DNA from: Klenkia taihuensis
Lineage (GTDB): Bacteria; Actinomycetota; Actinomycetes; Mycobacteriales; Geodermatophilaceae
Assembly: GCF_900112525.1 (NCBI RefSeq)
Contig: NZ_FOMD01000002.1
Span: forward strand, 806,001-870,000
Reading direction: 5' to 3'
DNA length: 64,000 bases
The notes under the pieces were generated by a model that saw nothing but the letters and a program-made list of their open reading frames with translations, was not told the DNA's origin and ran no database searches. Shown piece by piece: positions 1-9,114 of the stretch. Position 1 is the stretch's first letter. Every line of letters starts with the position of its first letter. Made by a program: the position numbers and the translations under genes.

Positions 1-211
1 GCGCCCGGTGCTCGCCGCGACCCGGGCCCGCACCGACGCGCTGCTGGTCGAGGTGCTGGCGCGCGGCGGTCACCGCGAGGTGCCGGTGGCCCGGCTGGTC
101 GCCCTGGCCGACGGCACCGCCCTGTCGGCCCTCGTCGAGGGGGACGGCGGCGCGCGGGCCGCCACGGAGCAGGCGGTGGCCGAGTTGCTGAGCCGCCGGC
201 GCCGCTGGTGA
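1..211 (+). CDS. TetR-family transcriptional regulator, C-terminal fragment
   Basis: Only the last 69 codons are present; the reading frame is open to the left edge, so the helix-turn-helix lies outside the window. The visible part is helical and alternates Ala/Leu with acidic residues. It includes a VARLVALADGTALSAL segment typical of the last two helices of TetR ligand-binding domains (TetR_C_6/BetI-like), followed by a basic SRRRRW tail. Its target is unknown. The next gene starts 88 bp downstream on the same strand but appears to have its own promoter. The family call rests on the C-terminal pattern alone. Confidence 0.55.
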   Translation, partial: RPVLAATRARTDALLVEVLARGGHREVPVARLVALADGTALSALVEGDGGARAATEQAVAELLSRRRRW

Positions 212-221
212 CGTCCGCTGC

Positions 222-299
222 GTAAACCGTGGTTACGCCCGGCCGCGGTGGGGGTAGTGGGGCGTCTGTCGTTCAGCCACGAGCGCCAGGAGGCACCCC
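222..299 (+). promoter_or_regulatory. candidate SigB/SigF-type stress promoter upstream of DUF4383 gene
   Basis: GGTTAC (231-236) and GGGTAG (252-257) are separated by 15 bp. This resembles the GTTT / GGGTAT layout of actinobacterial general-stress sigma promoters (SigF, SigB). The GGAGG-type ribosome site at about 288 precedes the ATG at 300. The assignment is by pattern only. Confidence 0.35.
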
Positions 300-998
300 A
301 TGACCACGGCACCGACCCGTCCGACCCGGACCCCGCCCCGTCTGCACGAGGACGTCGCGGAGACCCCCACCGCCCGCCGGGTGAAGACCGTCCACCGGAT
401 CGGCGCGTTCACCGTCGCCGCCGTCCTCGCGGTGTTCGGCGTCCTCGGCTTCGTCGGCGGCCTCGACTACTTCTCCACCGACGGCGGCCAGGTGGCCGGC
501 CTGTCCTCCAACGGTCTGCTGTCCACCATCTCGCTGGTCACCGCCGCCGTGCTGGTCGCCGGCGCGGTCAAGGGCGGCCGCATCGCCGGGATCGTGATGA
601 CCGGGGTGGGCACCGCGTTCCTGCTCTCGGCGTTCTGGCACCTGTTCGTGCTCAACACCGGCCTGAACGTGCTCGCCTTCCAGATGTCCAACGTCATCTT
701 CTCGATCGTCGTCGGCCTGCTGCTGCTCACCCTGGGCCTCTACGGCCGGGTCAGCGGCAACCTGCCCGCGGACAACCCCTACCGGGCCAACCTGGTCACC
801 GGCGCCCCCGCCGACGACGAGGAGCCCGACCTGCCGGCCCGCACCCCCGAGGAGCGCCGCGCCGAGGCCGCGATCCGGGAGGCCGAGGTCGCCGTGGCCG
901 AGCACCGCGCCACCCCCGAGCAGGCCGCCCGCGTCGAGGCGATGAGCCACGAGCGCACCAAGGCCGGCCGCCGCCGCGTCTGGATGCAGTACAGCTGA
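300..998 (+). CDS. DUF4383 four-helix membrane protein
   Basis: A 232-residue integral membrane protein. After a 30-residue Pro/Thr-rich cytoplasmic leader there are four hydrophobic helices between about residues 35 and 150, with the conserved DUF4383 pattern of an FGVLGFVGG first helix, a GL.SNGLL loop and an HLFVLNTGLNVLAF helix end. The last 70 residues are charged and probably cytosolic, with Glu/Ala/Arg-rich helix. The biochemical role of the family is unknown; actinobacterial members often sit in stress regulons, which fits the candidate promoter at 231-257. The ATG at 300 is preceded by a GGAGG ribosome site. The gene is probably monocistronic, because the next gene is convergent. Confidence 0.85.
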   Translation: MTTAPTRPTRTPPRLHEDVAETPTARRVKTVHRIGAFTVAAVLAVFGVLGFVGGLDYFSTDGGQVAGLSSNGLLSTISLVTAAVLVAGAVKGGRIAGIVMTGVGTAFLLSAFWHLFVLNTGLNVLAFQMSNVIFSIVVGLLLLTLGLYGRVSGNLPADNPYRANLVTGAPADDEEPDLPARTPEERRAEAAIREAEVAVAEHRATPEQAARVEAMSHERTKAGRRRVWMQYS

Positions 999-1042
999 CG
1001 GCGCCCGGGGTGGGCCGCGGACGGCGGCCCACCCCGGAGGCC

Positions 1043-2563
1043 TCAGAGGCCCTGGGCCAGGCGGTGGTAGGCCGCCGACCAGCGCAGCTCCTTGGCGAGG
1101 CTGCGGCGCGTGGTGTCGGCGTCGATGACCACCAGCTCGGTGCGGAACACGTCGGCCAGGTCGGTCAGCTCCGCCGTGGTCAGCTGGGTGGTCAGCACCG
1201 TGTGGTGCGGCCCGCCCGCGGTCAGCCAGCCCTCGGTGGAGGTGGCGAAGTCCGGCCGGGGCTCCCAGACCGCACGCGCGACCGGCAGGTTCGGCAGCGG
1301 CTCGGACGGCGGGACGACGTCGATCTCGTTGGCCACCCAGCGGAACCGCTCGCCCAGGTCGGCCCACCCGACGACGACGCCCTCGGCGGGCGCGGCGGAG
1401 AAGACCAGGCGCGCCGGGTCCTCCTTGCCGCCGATGCCCAGCGGGTGCACCTCGAGGGAGGGCTGCTCACCGGCGATGGTCGGGCAGACCTCGAGCATGT
1501 GCGCACCGAGGATCTTGGGCGTCTCCGACGACAGGTCGTAGGTGTAGTCCTCCATGAAGGAGGTGCCGCCCGGCAGGCCCCGGCCGGCGGTCTTGAGCAC
1601 CCGCAGCAGCGCCGAGGTCTTCCAGTCGCCCTCGCCGCCGAAGCCGTAGCCGTCGGCCATGAGCCGCTGCACGGCCAGGCCCGGCAGCTGCCGCAGCGCG
1701 CCCAGGTCCTCGAAGTTGGTGGTGAAGGCACCGAAGCCGCCCTCGGTGAGGAACCGGCGCAGCGCGACCTCGAGGCGGGCCTGGTAGCGCACCGAGCCGT
1801 GCCGGTCGCCGCCCGGGCGCAGGTCGTCGGCGACCGCGTACAGGTCGAGGTACTCGGCGACGACCGCGTCGACCTCGGCGTCGGTGACCGTCTCGACGAC
1901 GGCGGCCAGGTCGTTCACGCCGTAGGTGTTCACCGAGACGCCGAAGCGCAGCTGCGCCTCGACCTTGTCGCCCTCGGTCACCGCGACGTTGCGCATGTTG
2001 TCGCCGAACCGGGCCAGCTTCAGCGAGCGGGCCTCGGTGGCGGCGACGGCGGCGCGCGCCCAGCCGCCGACCCGGGCCTGCACGGCGGGGTTGCCGGCGT
2101 GCCCGGCCACCGTGGTGCGCGGCACCCGCAGCCGGGTGAGGGCGTAGCCGTACTCCCGGTCGCCGTGGGCGGCCTGGTTGAGGTTCATGAAGTCCATGTC
2201 GATCGTCGCCCACGGGAGGGCGGCGTCGGCCTGGGTGTGCAGGTGCAGCAGCGGCTTGCGCAGCGCGTCGAGCCCGGCGATCCACATCTTGGCGGGGCTG
2301 AAGGTGTGCATCCAGGTGATGACGCCGACGCACGCCGGGTCCTCGTTCGCCTCGCCCATGACCCGGCGGATGGCGCCCGGCTCCTTGAGCACGGGCTTCC
2401 ACACGACCTCCACCGGCACGGTGTCCGCGCCGTCGAGGGCCGCCGCCACCCGCTGGGACTGCTCGGCGACCTGCTGCAGGGTCTCCTCGCCGTAGAGCTC
2501 CTGGCTGCCGGTGAGGAACCAGATCTCGTGGTCGGGGAACGGGCTGGTCATCTGGCTGCTCAC
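1043..2563 (-). CDS. araA: L-arabinose isomerase
   Basis: Converts L-arabinose to L-ribulose, the first step of bacterial arabinose catabolism, in the cytosol. The protein has 506 residues, the usual length for AraA. The N-terminal [17 protein letters not shown] block is the family hallmark, and [14 protein letters not shown] and the later [10 protein letters not shown] segment belong to the Mn-dependent active-site fold. It is the last gene of the araB-araD-araA run. The GTG start at 2563 shares four bases (GTGA) with the araD stop, implying translational coupling. An in-frame ATG at 2551 is the alternative start. Expression should follow the LacI-type operator upstream of araB. Confidence 0.96.
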   Translation of the reverse strand: MSSQMTSPFPDHEIWFLTGSQELYGEETLQQVAEQSQRVAAALDGADTVPVEVVWKPVLKEPGAIRRVMGEANEDPACVGVITWMHTFSPAKMWIAGLDALRKPLLHLHTQADAALPWATIDMDFMNLNQAAHGDREYGYALTRLRVPRTTVAGHAGNPAVQARVGGWARAAVAATEARSLKLARFGDNMRNVAVTEGDKVEAQLRFGVSVNTYGVNDLAAVVETVTDAEVDAVVAEYLDLYAVADDLRPGGDRHGSVRYQARLEVALRRFLTEGGFGAFTTNFEDLGALRQLPGLAVQRLMADGYGFGGEGDWKTSALLRVLKTAGRGLPGGTSFMEDYTYDLSSETPKILGAHMLEVCPTIAGEQPSLEVHPLGIGGKEDPARLVFSAAPAEGVVVGWADLGERFRWVANEIDVVPPSEPLPNLPVARAVWEPRPDFATSTEGWLTAGGPHHTVLTTQLTTAELTDLADVFRTELVVIDADTTRRSLAKELRWSAAYHRLAQGL

Positions 2564-3282
2564 TTCTGTCCGTAGACGTTCTGGTAGCGCTCGTACAGGG
2601 CGTCGATGTCGGCCTGGGGGATCGGGACCGGGGTCCCCAGCTGCAGGGAGATGTGCACGGTGCGGGCGACGTCCTCGGCCATGACGGCGGCCTTGACCGC
2701 GGCCCGGGCGGAGCGCCCGATGGTGAACACGCCGTGGTTCTGCATGAAGACCGCCGGCGAGCGGTGGCCGGCCAGGGTGTCGACGATGCCGCGGCCGATC
2801 GAGTCGTCGCCGATCAGCGCGAACGGCCCGATCGGGATCGGCCCGCCGAACTCGTCGGCCATCGCGGTCAGCACGCAGGGCACCGGCTCGGCCCGGGCGG
2901 CCCAGGCGGCGGCGTAGGTGCTGTGCGTGTGCACCTGGCCGTTGACCTCGGGCATGTTCCGGTAGACGTAGGCGTGCGCGTCGGTGTCGGAGGAGGGCCC
3001 GCGGACGCCGTCCACGGCGACGCCGTCCAGGTCGCAGACGGTGATGCCTTCCCAGGTCAGCCCGTCGTAGTCGACGCCGCTGCCCTTGATGACGAACAGG
3101 TCCTCGCCGGGCACCCGCTCGCTGATGTTGCCCGCCGTCCAGGTGACCAGGCCGTTGCTGACCAGCAGGGCGTGCAGCGCGGCGACGTGCTCGCGCTGCT
3201 CGCGGTGGCTGCCGCGCTCCTCCCCGGCGGCTGCACGGACGGTCAGCCGGGCCGACGTCGGGCTGTCACACGCTGAGCACAT
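2560..3282 (-). CDS. araD: L-ribulose-5-phosphate 4-epimerase
   Basis: Interconverts L-ribulose 5-phosphate and D-xylulose 5-phosphate, feeding arabinose carbon into the pentose phosphate pathway. A class II aldolase/AraD fold is clear: [15 protein letters not shown] near the N-terminus (phosphate-binding loop), the zinc-binding [11 protein letters not shown] motif, and [11 protein letters not shown] with the third zinc histidine. With the ATG at 3282 it has 240 residues, close to the usual 230. That start lies 17 bp inside araB, so the two genes are coupled. A long open stretch upstream in the same frame is antisense-like and not part of the gene. The 3' end overlaps araA by four bases. Confidence 0.94.
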   Translation of the reverse strand: MCSACDSPTSARLTVRAAAGEERGSHREQREHVAALHALLVSNGLVTWTAGNISERVPGEDLFVIKGSGVDYDGLTWEGITVCDLDGVAVDGVRGPSSDTDAHAYVYRNMPEVNGQVHTHSTYAAAWAARAEPVPCVLTAMADEFGGPIPIGPFALIGDDSIGRGIVDTLAGHRSPAVFMQNHGVFTIGRSARAAVKAAVMAEDVARTVHISLQLGTPVPIPQADIDALYERYQNVYGQK

Positions 3283-5032
3283 CGGACTGCTCCTCGATCG
3301 CGGGCGCCTCGACCTCGGGCGCGACGGGGGTGGCGGTGGGGACCGCGCCGCCGGCGCGGCGGGCGGCGGCGTCGCGGCGGAGGGCGCGCAGGCGGTGCAG
3401 CACGTCGTTGCCGCCCCCGGGCTGGTCCTCGCCGCGGCCGAAGAAGTCGTGCAGGCGCCGGTACTCGGCGAACAGGACGTCGTAGCGGTCGGCGCGCTCG
3501 TCGTCGGGGGTGTAGACCCCGCGCAGCACCTTGCCCATCGCCCGCGACGCGGCGGGCACGTCGGGGTGCGCACCGGCGGCGACGGCGGCGTGGATGGCCG
3601 AGCCCAGCGCCGGGCCCTGGTCGGAGTCGATGGTCGACAGCGGCCGGCGGCACACGTCGGAGTACAGCTGCATCAGGAACTGGTTCTTGAGCAGCCCGCC
3701 GGCCACCACCAGCTCGGTGACCGGCACGCCCGAGCCCTCGAAGGCCTCGATGATCGTGCGGGTGCCGAAGGCGGTGGCCTCCAGCAGCGCCCGGTAGGTG
3801 TCCTCGGGCCGGGTGGCCAGCGTCTGGCCCAGCACCACCCCGGACAGCTCGGCGTCCACCAGCACCGACCGGTTGCCGTTGTGCCAGTCCAGGGCGACCA
3901 GGCCGTGCTCGCCGACCTCCTGCTGGGCGGCCAGCTCGGTGAGCAGCTGGTGCACGCTGATCCCGCGCTCGCCGGCGGCCTGCACGTAGGCCGGGGGCAC
4001 GGAGGTGTCGACGAACCAGCCGAAGATGTCGCCGACGCCGCTCTGGCCGGCCTCGTAGCCGTACCGGCCGGCGGTGATGCCGCCCTCGACGACACCGCAC
4101 ATGCCGGGGACCTCGGCGAGGGTGTCGCCGTTCATCACGTGGCAGGTCGAGGTGCCCATGATGGCGACCATCTGGCCGGGCTCGATGGCCTGCGCGGCCG
4201 GGGCCGTGACGTGCGCGTCGACGTTGCCGACGGCGACCGCGATGCCCTCGGGCAGGCCGGTCCACTGCGCGGCCTCGCGGGTCAGCCCGCCGGCCCGCTC
4301 CCCCAGCTCGCCGATGCGGTGGTCGAGCTTGTCGTCGACGAAGCCGGCGAAGTCGGGGTTCAGCGCGGCCAGGTAGTCGCGCGAGGGGTAGCCGCCGTCC
4401 TGCCGGATGCCCTTGTAACCGGCGGTGCAGGCGTTGCGGACGTACTCGCCGCACAGCTGCCAGACGATCCAGTCGGCGGCCTCGACCCAGTGGTCCATGG
4501 CCGCGTAGACCTCGGGGTCCTCCTCGAGCAGCTGCAGGCCCTTGGCGAACTCCCACTCGCTGGAGATCAGGCCGCCGTAGCGCGGCAGCCAGGCCTCGCC
4601 CCGCTCGGCGGCGAGGGCGTTGATCCGGTCGGCGTGCGGCTGGGCGGCGTGGTGCTTCCACAGCTTCACGTAGGCGTGCTTGCGGTCGGCGAACTCCGGC
4701 AGCTCGCACAGCGGGGTGCCGTCGGCCGTGGTGGGCACCATCGTGCAGGCGGTGAAGTCGGTGGCGATGCCGACGACGTCGGCCGCGTCGACCCCGGCGT
4801 CGCGGACGGCGGCCGGCACCGCGGTGCGCAGCACGTCGACGTAGTCCGACGGCACCTGCAGCGCCCAGTCCGGCGGCAGCTGCTCACCGGTGCCGGGCAG
4901 CTCGCGGTCGACCACGGCGTGCGCGTAGGGGTGGGTGGCGCTGGCCAGCTCGGCCCCGTCGGACACCCGGACGACGACCGCCCGGCCGGACAGGGTGCCG
5001 TAGTCGACGCCCACCACGTACTGCTCGCTCAT
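3266..5032 (-). CDS. araB: ribulokinase
   Basis: Phosphorylates L-ribulose to L-ribulose 5-phosphate with ATP. The protein is a 588-residue FGGY-family carbohydrate kinase: the N-terminal VGVDYGTLSGRAVVV phosphate loop, a central ATP-fold half with MVAIMGTSTCHVMN, and the FGGY_C signature VVAGGLLKNQFLMQLYSD. The length is slightly above the 566 of E. coli AraB because of a charged C-terminal tail. The ATG at 5032 is preceded by AGGAGG (5041-5046), which decides the start over an upstream in-frame GTG-like codon. It is the first gene of araBDA. A perfect LacI-type operator lies 41 bp upstream. Confidence 0.96.
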   Translation of the reverse strand: MSEQYVVGVDYGTLSGRAVVVRVSDGAELASATHPYAHAVVDRELPGTGEQLPPDWALQVPSDYVDVLRTAVPAAVRDAGVDAADVVGIATDFTACTMVPTTADGTPLCELPEFADRKHAYVKLWKHHAAQPHADRINALAAERGEAWLPRYGGLISSEWEFAKGLQLLEEDPEVYAAMDHWVEAADWIVWQLCGEYVRNACTAGYKGIRQDGGYPSRDYLAALNPDFAGFVDDKLDHRIGELGERAGGLTREAAQWTGLPEGIAVAVGNVDAHVTAPAAQAIEPGQMVAIMGTSTCHVMNGDTLAEVPGMCGVVEGGITAGRYGYEAGQSGVGDIFGWFVDTSVPPAYVQAAGERGISVHQLLTELAAQQEVGEHGLVALDWHNGNRSVLVDAELSGVVLGQTLATRPEDTYRALLEATAFGTRTIIEAFEGSGVPVTELVVAGGLLKNQFLMQLYSDVCRRPLSTIDSDQGPALGSAIHAAVAAGAHPDVPAASRAMGKVLRGVYTPDDERADRYDVLFAEYRRLHDFFGRGEDQPGGGNDVLHRLRALRRDAAARRAGGAVPTATPVAPEVEAPAIEEQSDVLSV

Positions 5033-5072
5033 CACCAGCTCCTCCTGCGGTCCGCGACCGCCCGGTCGCACA

Positions 5073-5086
5073 TGTTAGCGCTAACA
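5073..5086. promoter_or_regulatory. LacI-family operator in front of araB
   Basis: TGTTAGCGCTAACA is a perfect 14-bp palindrome with the central CG typical of LacI/GalR operators. It lies between the regulator gene (stop at 5122) and araB (start at 5032). A related imperfect copy lies upstream of the sugar-binding-protein gene at 10347-10362. The LacI protein encoded at 5122-6159 is the obvious candidate to bind both. Confidence 0.8.
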
Positions 5087-5121
5087 AAGGTGGTTCGGAA
5101 CACACCGGGCGACATCGCCGG

Positions 5122-6159
5122 TCAGCTGCGCGCGGGCCCCGTGGAGCTGCGCACCAGCAGCCGCGGCTCGACCAGGTCCGACCCGCCGTCCTCCCCGCCG
5201 ATGCGGGCCAGCACCAGCTCCACGCCGCGGCGGCCGAGCTCGGCGAAGTCCTGCCGGACGGTGGTCAGCGGCGGGCTGAAGTAGGGCGCCTCGGGGACGT
5301 CGTCGAAGCCGACGACGCTGACGTCGCCGGGCACCGAGATGCCCTGCTCGTGCAGCGCGACCATGAGGCCCAGGGCCATCTGGTCGTTGCCGGCGAACAC
5401 CGCGGTGATCGGCTCCCCGGCCCGGATGCGCTGCGCCAGGTCGGTGCCTGCCGCGTGGCCGGAGGAGGGCCACCAGTCGCCCAGCCACAGCTCCCCCGCC
5501 GGCGCGCCGGCCCGGGCCAGCGCTGTGCGCCAGCCCTGGATGCGGCGCCGCGCCTCGACCGAGTAGGACGGCCCGGCCAGGTGGTGCACGGTCGTGTGGC
5601 CGAGCTCGAGCAGGTGGTCGACGGCCAGCGCCGCGCCGGCCTCCTGGCCCACGGTCACCGTGCTGCCGTGGCCCTCGCCGCCCATCTGGACGGCGACCAG
5701 CGGCACCGGCGGGTCGACCTGCTCGAGGGCCTCCAGCGCCTGCAGCTCGGCGGTGTGCACCACGACCGCGTCCACCGACTGGGCGACGAACCGGTCGACC
5801 GCCTCGGCGATGGTCAGCCCGCCGGCCCGGTCGAGGATGGCCACCGACAGGGAGTACCCGGCCGCCCGGGCCGCCTGCTCCAGGCCGATCATCGTCTGCG
5901 CCGGCCCGTACTGGTCGACGTCGATGGTGATCAGGCCGATCGTCCGGGAGGACCCGGTGACCAGCGCCCGGGCCGCGGCGTTGGGCCGGTAGCCGAGCTC
6001 GGCGATGGCCTGCTGCACCCGCTCGCGGGTGCGCGGGGCCACGTTGGGGTGGCCGTTGACCACCCGGGACACCGTCTGGTGCGAGACGCCGGCCCGGGCG
6101 GCCACGTCGCTCATGACGAGGGGGCGGGCCGGGGCGGCTCCGGTCGTGTCGGTCGACAC
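5122..6159 (-). CDS. LacI-family regulator of the arabinose genes
   Basis: A 345-residue repressor. The N-terminal LacI helix-turn-helix (MSDVAARAGVSHQTVSRVVNG, hinge helix following) is fused to a periplasmic-binding-protein-like sensor (Peripla_BP_3), which includes VFAGNDQMALGLM and VSVVGFDDVPEAPYF, both standard in the family. The GTG at 6159 has GGGGAGGAG 8 bp upstream; an internal ATG at 6114 would remove 15 residues ahead of the helix-turn-helix. The gene is 26 bp downstream of the permease and 89 bp upstream of araB, so it probably controls both halves of the locus, with L-arabinose or a derivative as inducer. The inducer is inferred from context. Confidence 0.9.
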   Translation of the reverse strand: MSTDTTGAAPARPLVMSDVAARAGVSHQTVSRVVNGHPNVAPRTRERVQQAIAELGYRPNAAARALVTGSSRTIGLITIDVDQYGPAQTMIGLEQAARAAGYSLSVAILDRAGGLTIAEAVDRFVAQSVDAVVVHTAELQALEALEQVDPPVPLVAVQMGGEGHGSTVTVGQEAGAALAVDHLLELGHTTVHHLAGPSYSVEARRRIQGWRTALARAGAPAGELWLGDWWPSSGHAAGTDLAQRIRAGEPITAVFAGNDQMALGLMVALHEQGISVPGDVSVVGFDDVPEAPYFSPPLTTVRQDFAELGRRGVELVLARIGGEDGGSDLVEPRLLVRSSTGPARS

Positions 6160-6185
6160 CGCTGGCTCCTCCCCGGCCGCCCGCC

Positions 6186-7451
6186 TCAGCGGCCGGAGCC
6201 GGCCCGGCGCTTGTTGTAGACGTCGAAGGCGACGGCCAGCAGCAGCACCAGGCCCTTGACCATCGACTGGATGGACTGGTCGACACCCATGAGCTGCATG
6301 CCGTTGCTCATGACGCCGACGAGCAGACCACCAACCATGGCGCCGACGACCGTGCCGACACCGCCGGTCACCGCGGCGCCACCGATGAAGGCCGCGGCGA
6401 TGGCGTCCAGCTCGAAGCTGTTGCCGGCGCTGGGCTGTGCACCGTTGGACCGGGACGAGAACACGACGCCGGCCACCGCGGCCAGGAAGCCCATGTTCAC
6501 GAAGATCCAGAAGTTGACGACCTTCACCTTGACGCCGGACAGCGTCGCCGCGGCCAGGTTGCCGCCGATGGCGTAGACCTGGCGGCCGAAGACGGTCCGC
6601 TTGGTGACCACGCCGTAGACCAGGATCAGCACGGCCAGGATGACCAGCACGTAGGGCAGGCCGCGGGCGGTGGCCAGCTGCCAGGCGAAGGCCATGACGA
6701 CGGCGGCCACGACGACGATCTGCGCCACGAACAGCGGGAACGACGGGACCTGCTGGTTGTAGCGGACGCGGGCCTGGCGGGTGCGGAACTGGCTGAAGGC
6801 GTAGACGACCACCGCGACGCCGAAGATCAGCAGGGTGAACGCGTCGTAGCCGTTGCCGCCGAGCAGGCCGTTGCTGAAGCCCGAGGCGATCTTGCCGTAC
6901 TCCGGGGTGAACGGGGACAGCGAGATGTTGTTGAGCACCTGCAGGGTCAGGCCGCGGAACAGCAGCATGCCGGCGAGGGTCACGATGAAGGCGGGGATGC
7001 CGACGTAGGCGACCCAGAACCCGTGCCAGGCACCGATGGCCAGGCCGACGGCGAGGGCGGCGAGCACGCCGACCCACCACGGCTGGTCGTGCCGGATGAC
7101 CAGCACCGCCGAGACCGCCCCGGTCACCGCCACGACCGACCCGACCGACAGGTCGATGTGGCCGGCGATGATCACGATGACCATGCCGATGGCCAGGATC
7201 AGGATGTAGGAGTACTGCAGGACGATGTTCGTGATGTTGCCCGGGGAGAGCGAGGTGCCCCCGGTCAGGATCGCGAACAGCGCCACGACCACCACGAAGG
7301 CGATGTAGATGCCGCTGGTGCGCAGGTTGCGGCTCAGCAGCGTGCGGACGTCGCTGGTGCCGGTCCCGAGGGCGCCGGCGGTGGCGTTGTCCTTCTGCGC
7401 GGTGGCCGACTCGGCCTCGGGCTCCGACGTCGGGCCGACGGTCTGGGTCAT
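6186..7451 (-). CDS. mmsB: multiple-monosaccharide ABC transporter permease (GguB/MmsB type)
   Basis: The inner-membrane channel of a CUT2 sugar importer. Its 421 residues hold about ten hydrophobic helices, with the BPD_transp_2 signature [13 protein letters not shown] in the first third and [13 protein letters not shown] / [17 protein letters not shown] later. An extra central hydrophilic stretch ([13 protein letters not shown]) makes it longer than RbsC and matches the GguB subgroup that works with ChvE-type binding proteins. The ATG at 7451 overlaps the ATPase stop by four bases. Arabinose is the likely substrate because araBDA follow. Galactose, xylose or glucose are also possible, since this subgroup is promiscuous. 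Confidence 0.9.
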   Translation of the reverse strand: MTQTVGPTSEPEAESATAQKDNATAGALGTGTSDVRTLLSRNLRTSGIYIAFVVVVALFAILTGGTSLSPGNITNIVLQYSYILILAIGMVIVIIAGHIDLSVGSVVAVTGAVSAVLVIRHDQPWWVGVLAALAVGLAIGAWHGFWVAYVGIPAFIVTLAGMLLFRGLTLQVLNNISLSPFTPEYGKIASGFSNGLLGGNGYDAFTLLIFGVAVVVYAFSQFRTRQARVRYNQQVPSFPLFVAQIVVVAAVVMAFAWQLATARGLPYVLVILAVLILVYGVVTKRTVFGRQVYAIGGNLAAATLSGVKVKVVNFWIFVNMGFLAAVAGVVFSSRSNGAQPSAGNSFELDAIAAAFIGGAAVTGGVGTVVGAMVGGLLVGVMSNGMQLMGVDQSIQSMVKGLVLLLAVAFDVYNKRRAGSGR

Positions 7452-8986
7452 CCGACGAGCTCCTTCTCCTGGGTCATGAGGGTCATGAGACGTTCCTGGT
7501 CGGCCTCGGCCACGGGCAGCTGCCCGGTGATCCGGCCGGCCGAGAGGGTGTAGACGCGGTCGCAGATGCCCAAGAGCTCGGGCAGCTCGGAGCTGATGAC
7601 GACGACGGCCTTCCCGGCGGCGACCAGCTTGTTGATGATCGTGTAGATCTCGTACTTGGCGCCGACGTCGATGCCTCGGGTGGGCTCGTCGAGGATCAGC
7701 ACGTCGGGGTCGGTGAGCAGCCACTTGCTCAGCACGACCTTCTGCTGGTTGCCGCCGGACAGCTTGCCCACGATCGACTTCACCGTCGGGGCCTTGATGT
7801 TCATCGACCGCCGACCCTCCTCGGCCGCCTTGGTCTCCTCGTTGGCGTCGACGAAGCCCCGGGTGGAGAGCTTGTCCAGCGCCGCCGCGGAGTTGTTGCG
7901 GGCGATGTCGTCGATGAGGTTCAGGCCGTACTTCTTGCGGTCCTCGGTGGCGTAGGCGATGCCGGCGTCGATGGCGTCGGCGACGGTGCGCGCGCGCACC
8001 TCCTTGCCGTGCATGAACAGCCGGCCCTCGACGAAGGTGCCGTAGGAGCGGCCGAAGATGCTCATCGCCAGCTCGGTGCGCCCGGCGCCCATCAGCCCGG
8101 CGATGCCGACGACCTCGCCGGCCCGCACGTCGAAGCTGGCGTGGTCGACCACGAGGCGGTCCTGGGTGGGGTGCTTGACCGTCCAGCCCTCGACCCGCAT
8201 GACCTCCTCGCCCGGGTGCGACTCGCGCTCGGGGTAGTAGGAGTCCAGGGCGCGGCCGACCATGCCGCGGATGATGCGGTCGACGGTCACCGACTCGTCG
8301 GCCATGTCCAGCGTCTCGACCGTCTGGCCGTCGCGGATGATCGTGGTGTGGTCGGCGATCGCGTCGATCTCGTTCAGCTTGTGCGAGATGATGATCGAGG
8401 TGATGCCCTGGTCGCGCAGGCCGCGGATCAGGCCCAGCAGGTGCGCGGAGTCGGTGTCGTTGAGCGCCGCGGTGGGCTCGTCCAGGATCAGCAGCTTGAC
8501 GTCCTTGGACAGCGCCTTGGCGATCTCCACCAGCTGCTGCTTGCCGACGCCGAGCTGGCCGACCGGGGTGGTGGGGTTCTCGTCCAGGCCCACCGACTTC
8601 AGCAGCTTGTCGGCCTCGGCGTTGGCGAGGTTCCAGTCGATGAGGCCGAACTTCCCGCGCTTCTCGCTGCCCAGGAAGATGTTCTCGGCGATCGAGAGGT
8701 AGGGCACCAGGGCGAGCTCCTGGTGGATGATCACGATGCCGGCGTGCTCGGAGTCGCGGATGCCGCCGAAGGACACGACCTGGCCCTCGAAGACGATCTC
8801 GCCCTCGTAGTCACCGGCCGGGTAGACCCCGGAGAGCACCTTCATGAGGGTCGACTTGCCGGCGCCGTTCTCGCCGCAGATCGCGTGCACCTCGCCGCGC
8901 TCGACGGACAGCGTCACGTCCTGCAGCGCCTTGACGCCGGGGAAGGTCTTGGTGATGGAGCGCATCTCGAGGATGGGGTCGGACAT
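7448..8986 (-). CDS. mmsA: multiple-monosaccharide ABC transporter ATP-binding protein (GguA/MmsA type)
   Basis: Energises sugar import. The 512-residue protein is a tandem of two ABC domains, as usual for CUT2 importers. In the first: Walker [10 protein letters not shown] (about residue 39), signature [17 protein letters not shown] and Walker [12 protein letters not shown]. In the second: a degenerate Walker A (GLMGAGRTE), signature [15 protein letters not shown] and [14 protein letters not shown]. The degenerate second P-loop is normal for RbsA/XylG/MmsA proteins, in which one site hydrolyses poorly. It overlaps the permease by ATGA and follows the binding-protein gene after a strong hairpin. 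Confidence 0.93.
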   Translation of the reverse strand: MSDPILEMRSITKTFPGVKALQDVTLSVERGEVHAICGENGAGKSTLMKVLSGVYPAGDYEGEIVFEGQVVSFGGIRDSEHAGIVIIHQELALVPYLSIAENIFLGSEKRGKFGLIDWNLANAEADKLLKSVGLDENPTTPVGQLGVGKQQLVEIAKALSKDVKLLILDEPTAALNDTDSAHLLGLIRGLRDQGITSIIISHKLNEIDAIADHTTIIRDGQTVETLDMADESVTVDRIIRGMVGRALDSYYPERESHPGEEVMRVEGWTVKHPTQDRLVVDHASFDVRAGEVVGIAGLMGAGRTELAMSIFGRSYGTFVEGRLFMHGKEVRARTVADAIDAGIAYATEDRKKYGLNLIDDIARNNSAAALDKLSTRGFVDANEETKAAEEGRRSMNIKAPTVKSIVGKLSGGNQQKVVLSKWLLTDPDVLILDEPTRGIDVGAKYEIYTIINKLVAAGKAVVVISSELPELLGICDRVYTLSAGRITGQLPVAEADQERLMTLMTQEKELVG

Positions 8987-9062
8987 CGGACTCCGTCGTC
9001 TCGTCGTCGTTCTGTGTGCCGTGCTCGGTCGTGCCGTGCGGTGGAGCGGGTGGAGCGTGGAG

Positions 9063-9101
9063 CCGGCCGGGCCCGACAGCTGCGCTGCCGGACCCGGCCG
9101 G
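9063..9101 (-). terminator. intercistronic stem-loop between binding protein and ABC ATPase genes
   Basis: Nine-base perfect arms CCGGCCGGG (9063-9071) and CCCGGCCGG (9093-9101) continue inward through further pairing, including CAGC/GCTG, to a three-base loop. The result is a stem of roughly 18 bp. It begins 14 nt after the stop of the binding-protein gene, and no T-tract follows. Such hairpins commonly stabilise or attenuate polycistronic mRNA so that binding protein is made in excess over the membrane components. Confidence 0.6.
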
Positions 9102-9114
9102 GTTCAGGGGCAGG

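Noticed and set aside
248-2575. A 775-residue open frame on the plus strand across DUF4383 and araA
   Set aside because: It is antisense to araA and out of frame with DUF4383. Its Arg/Pro/Gly-rich product has no family pattern. GC-biased third positions keep antisense frames open.
3086-5284. A 732-residue plus-strand frame opposite araB and araD
   Set aside because: It is an antisense shadow of two confidently assigned genes, with low-complexity composition.
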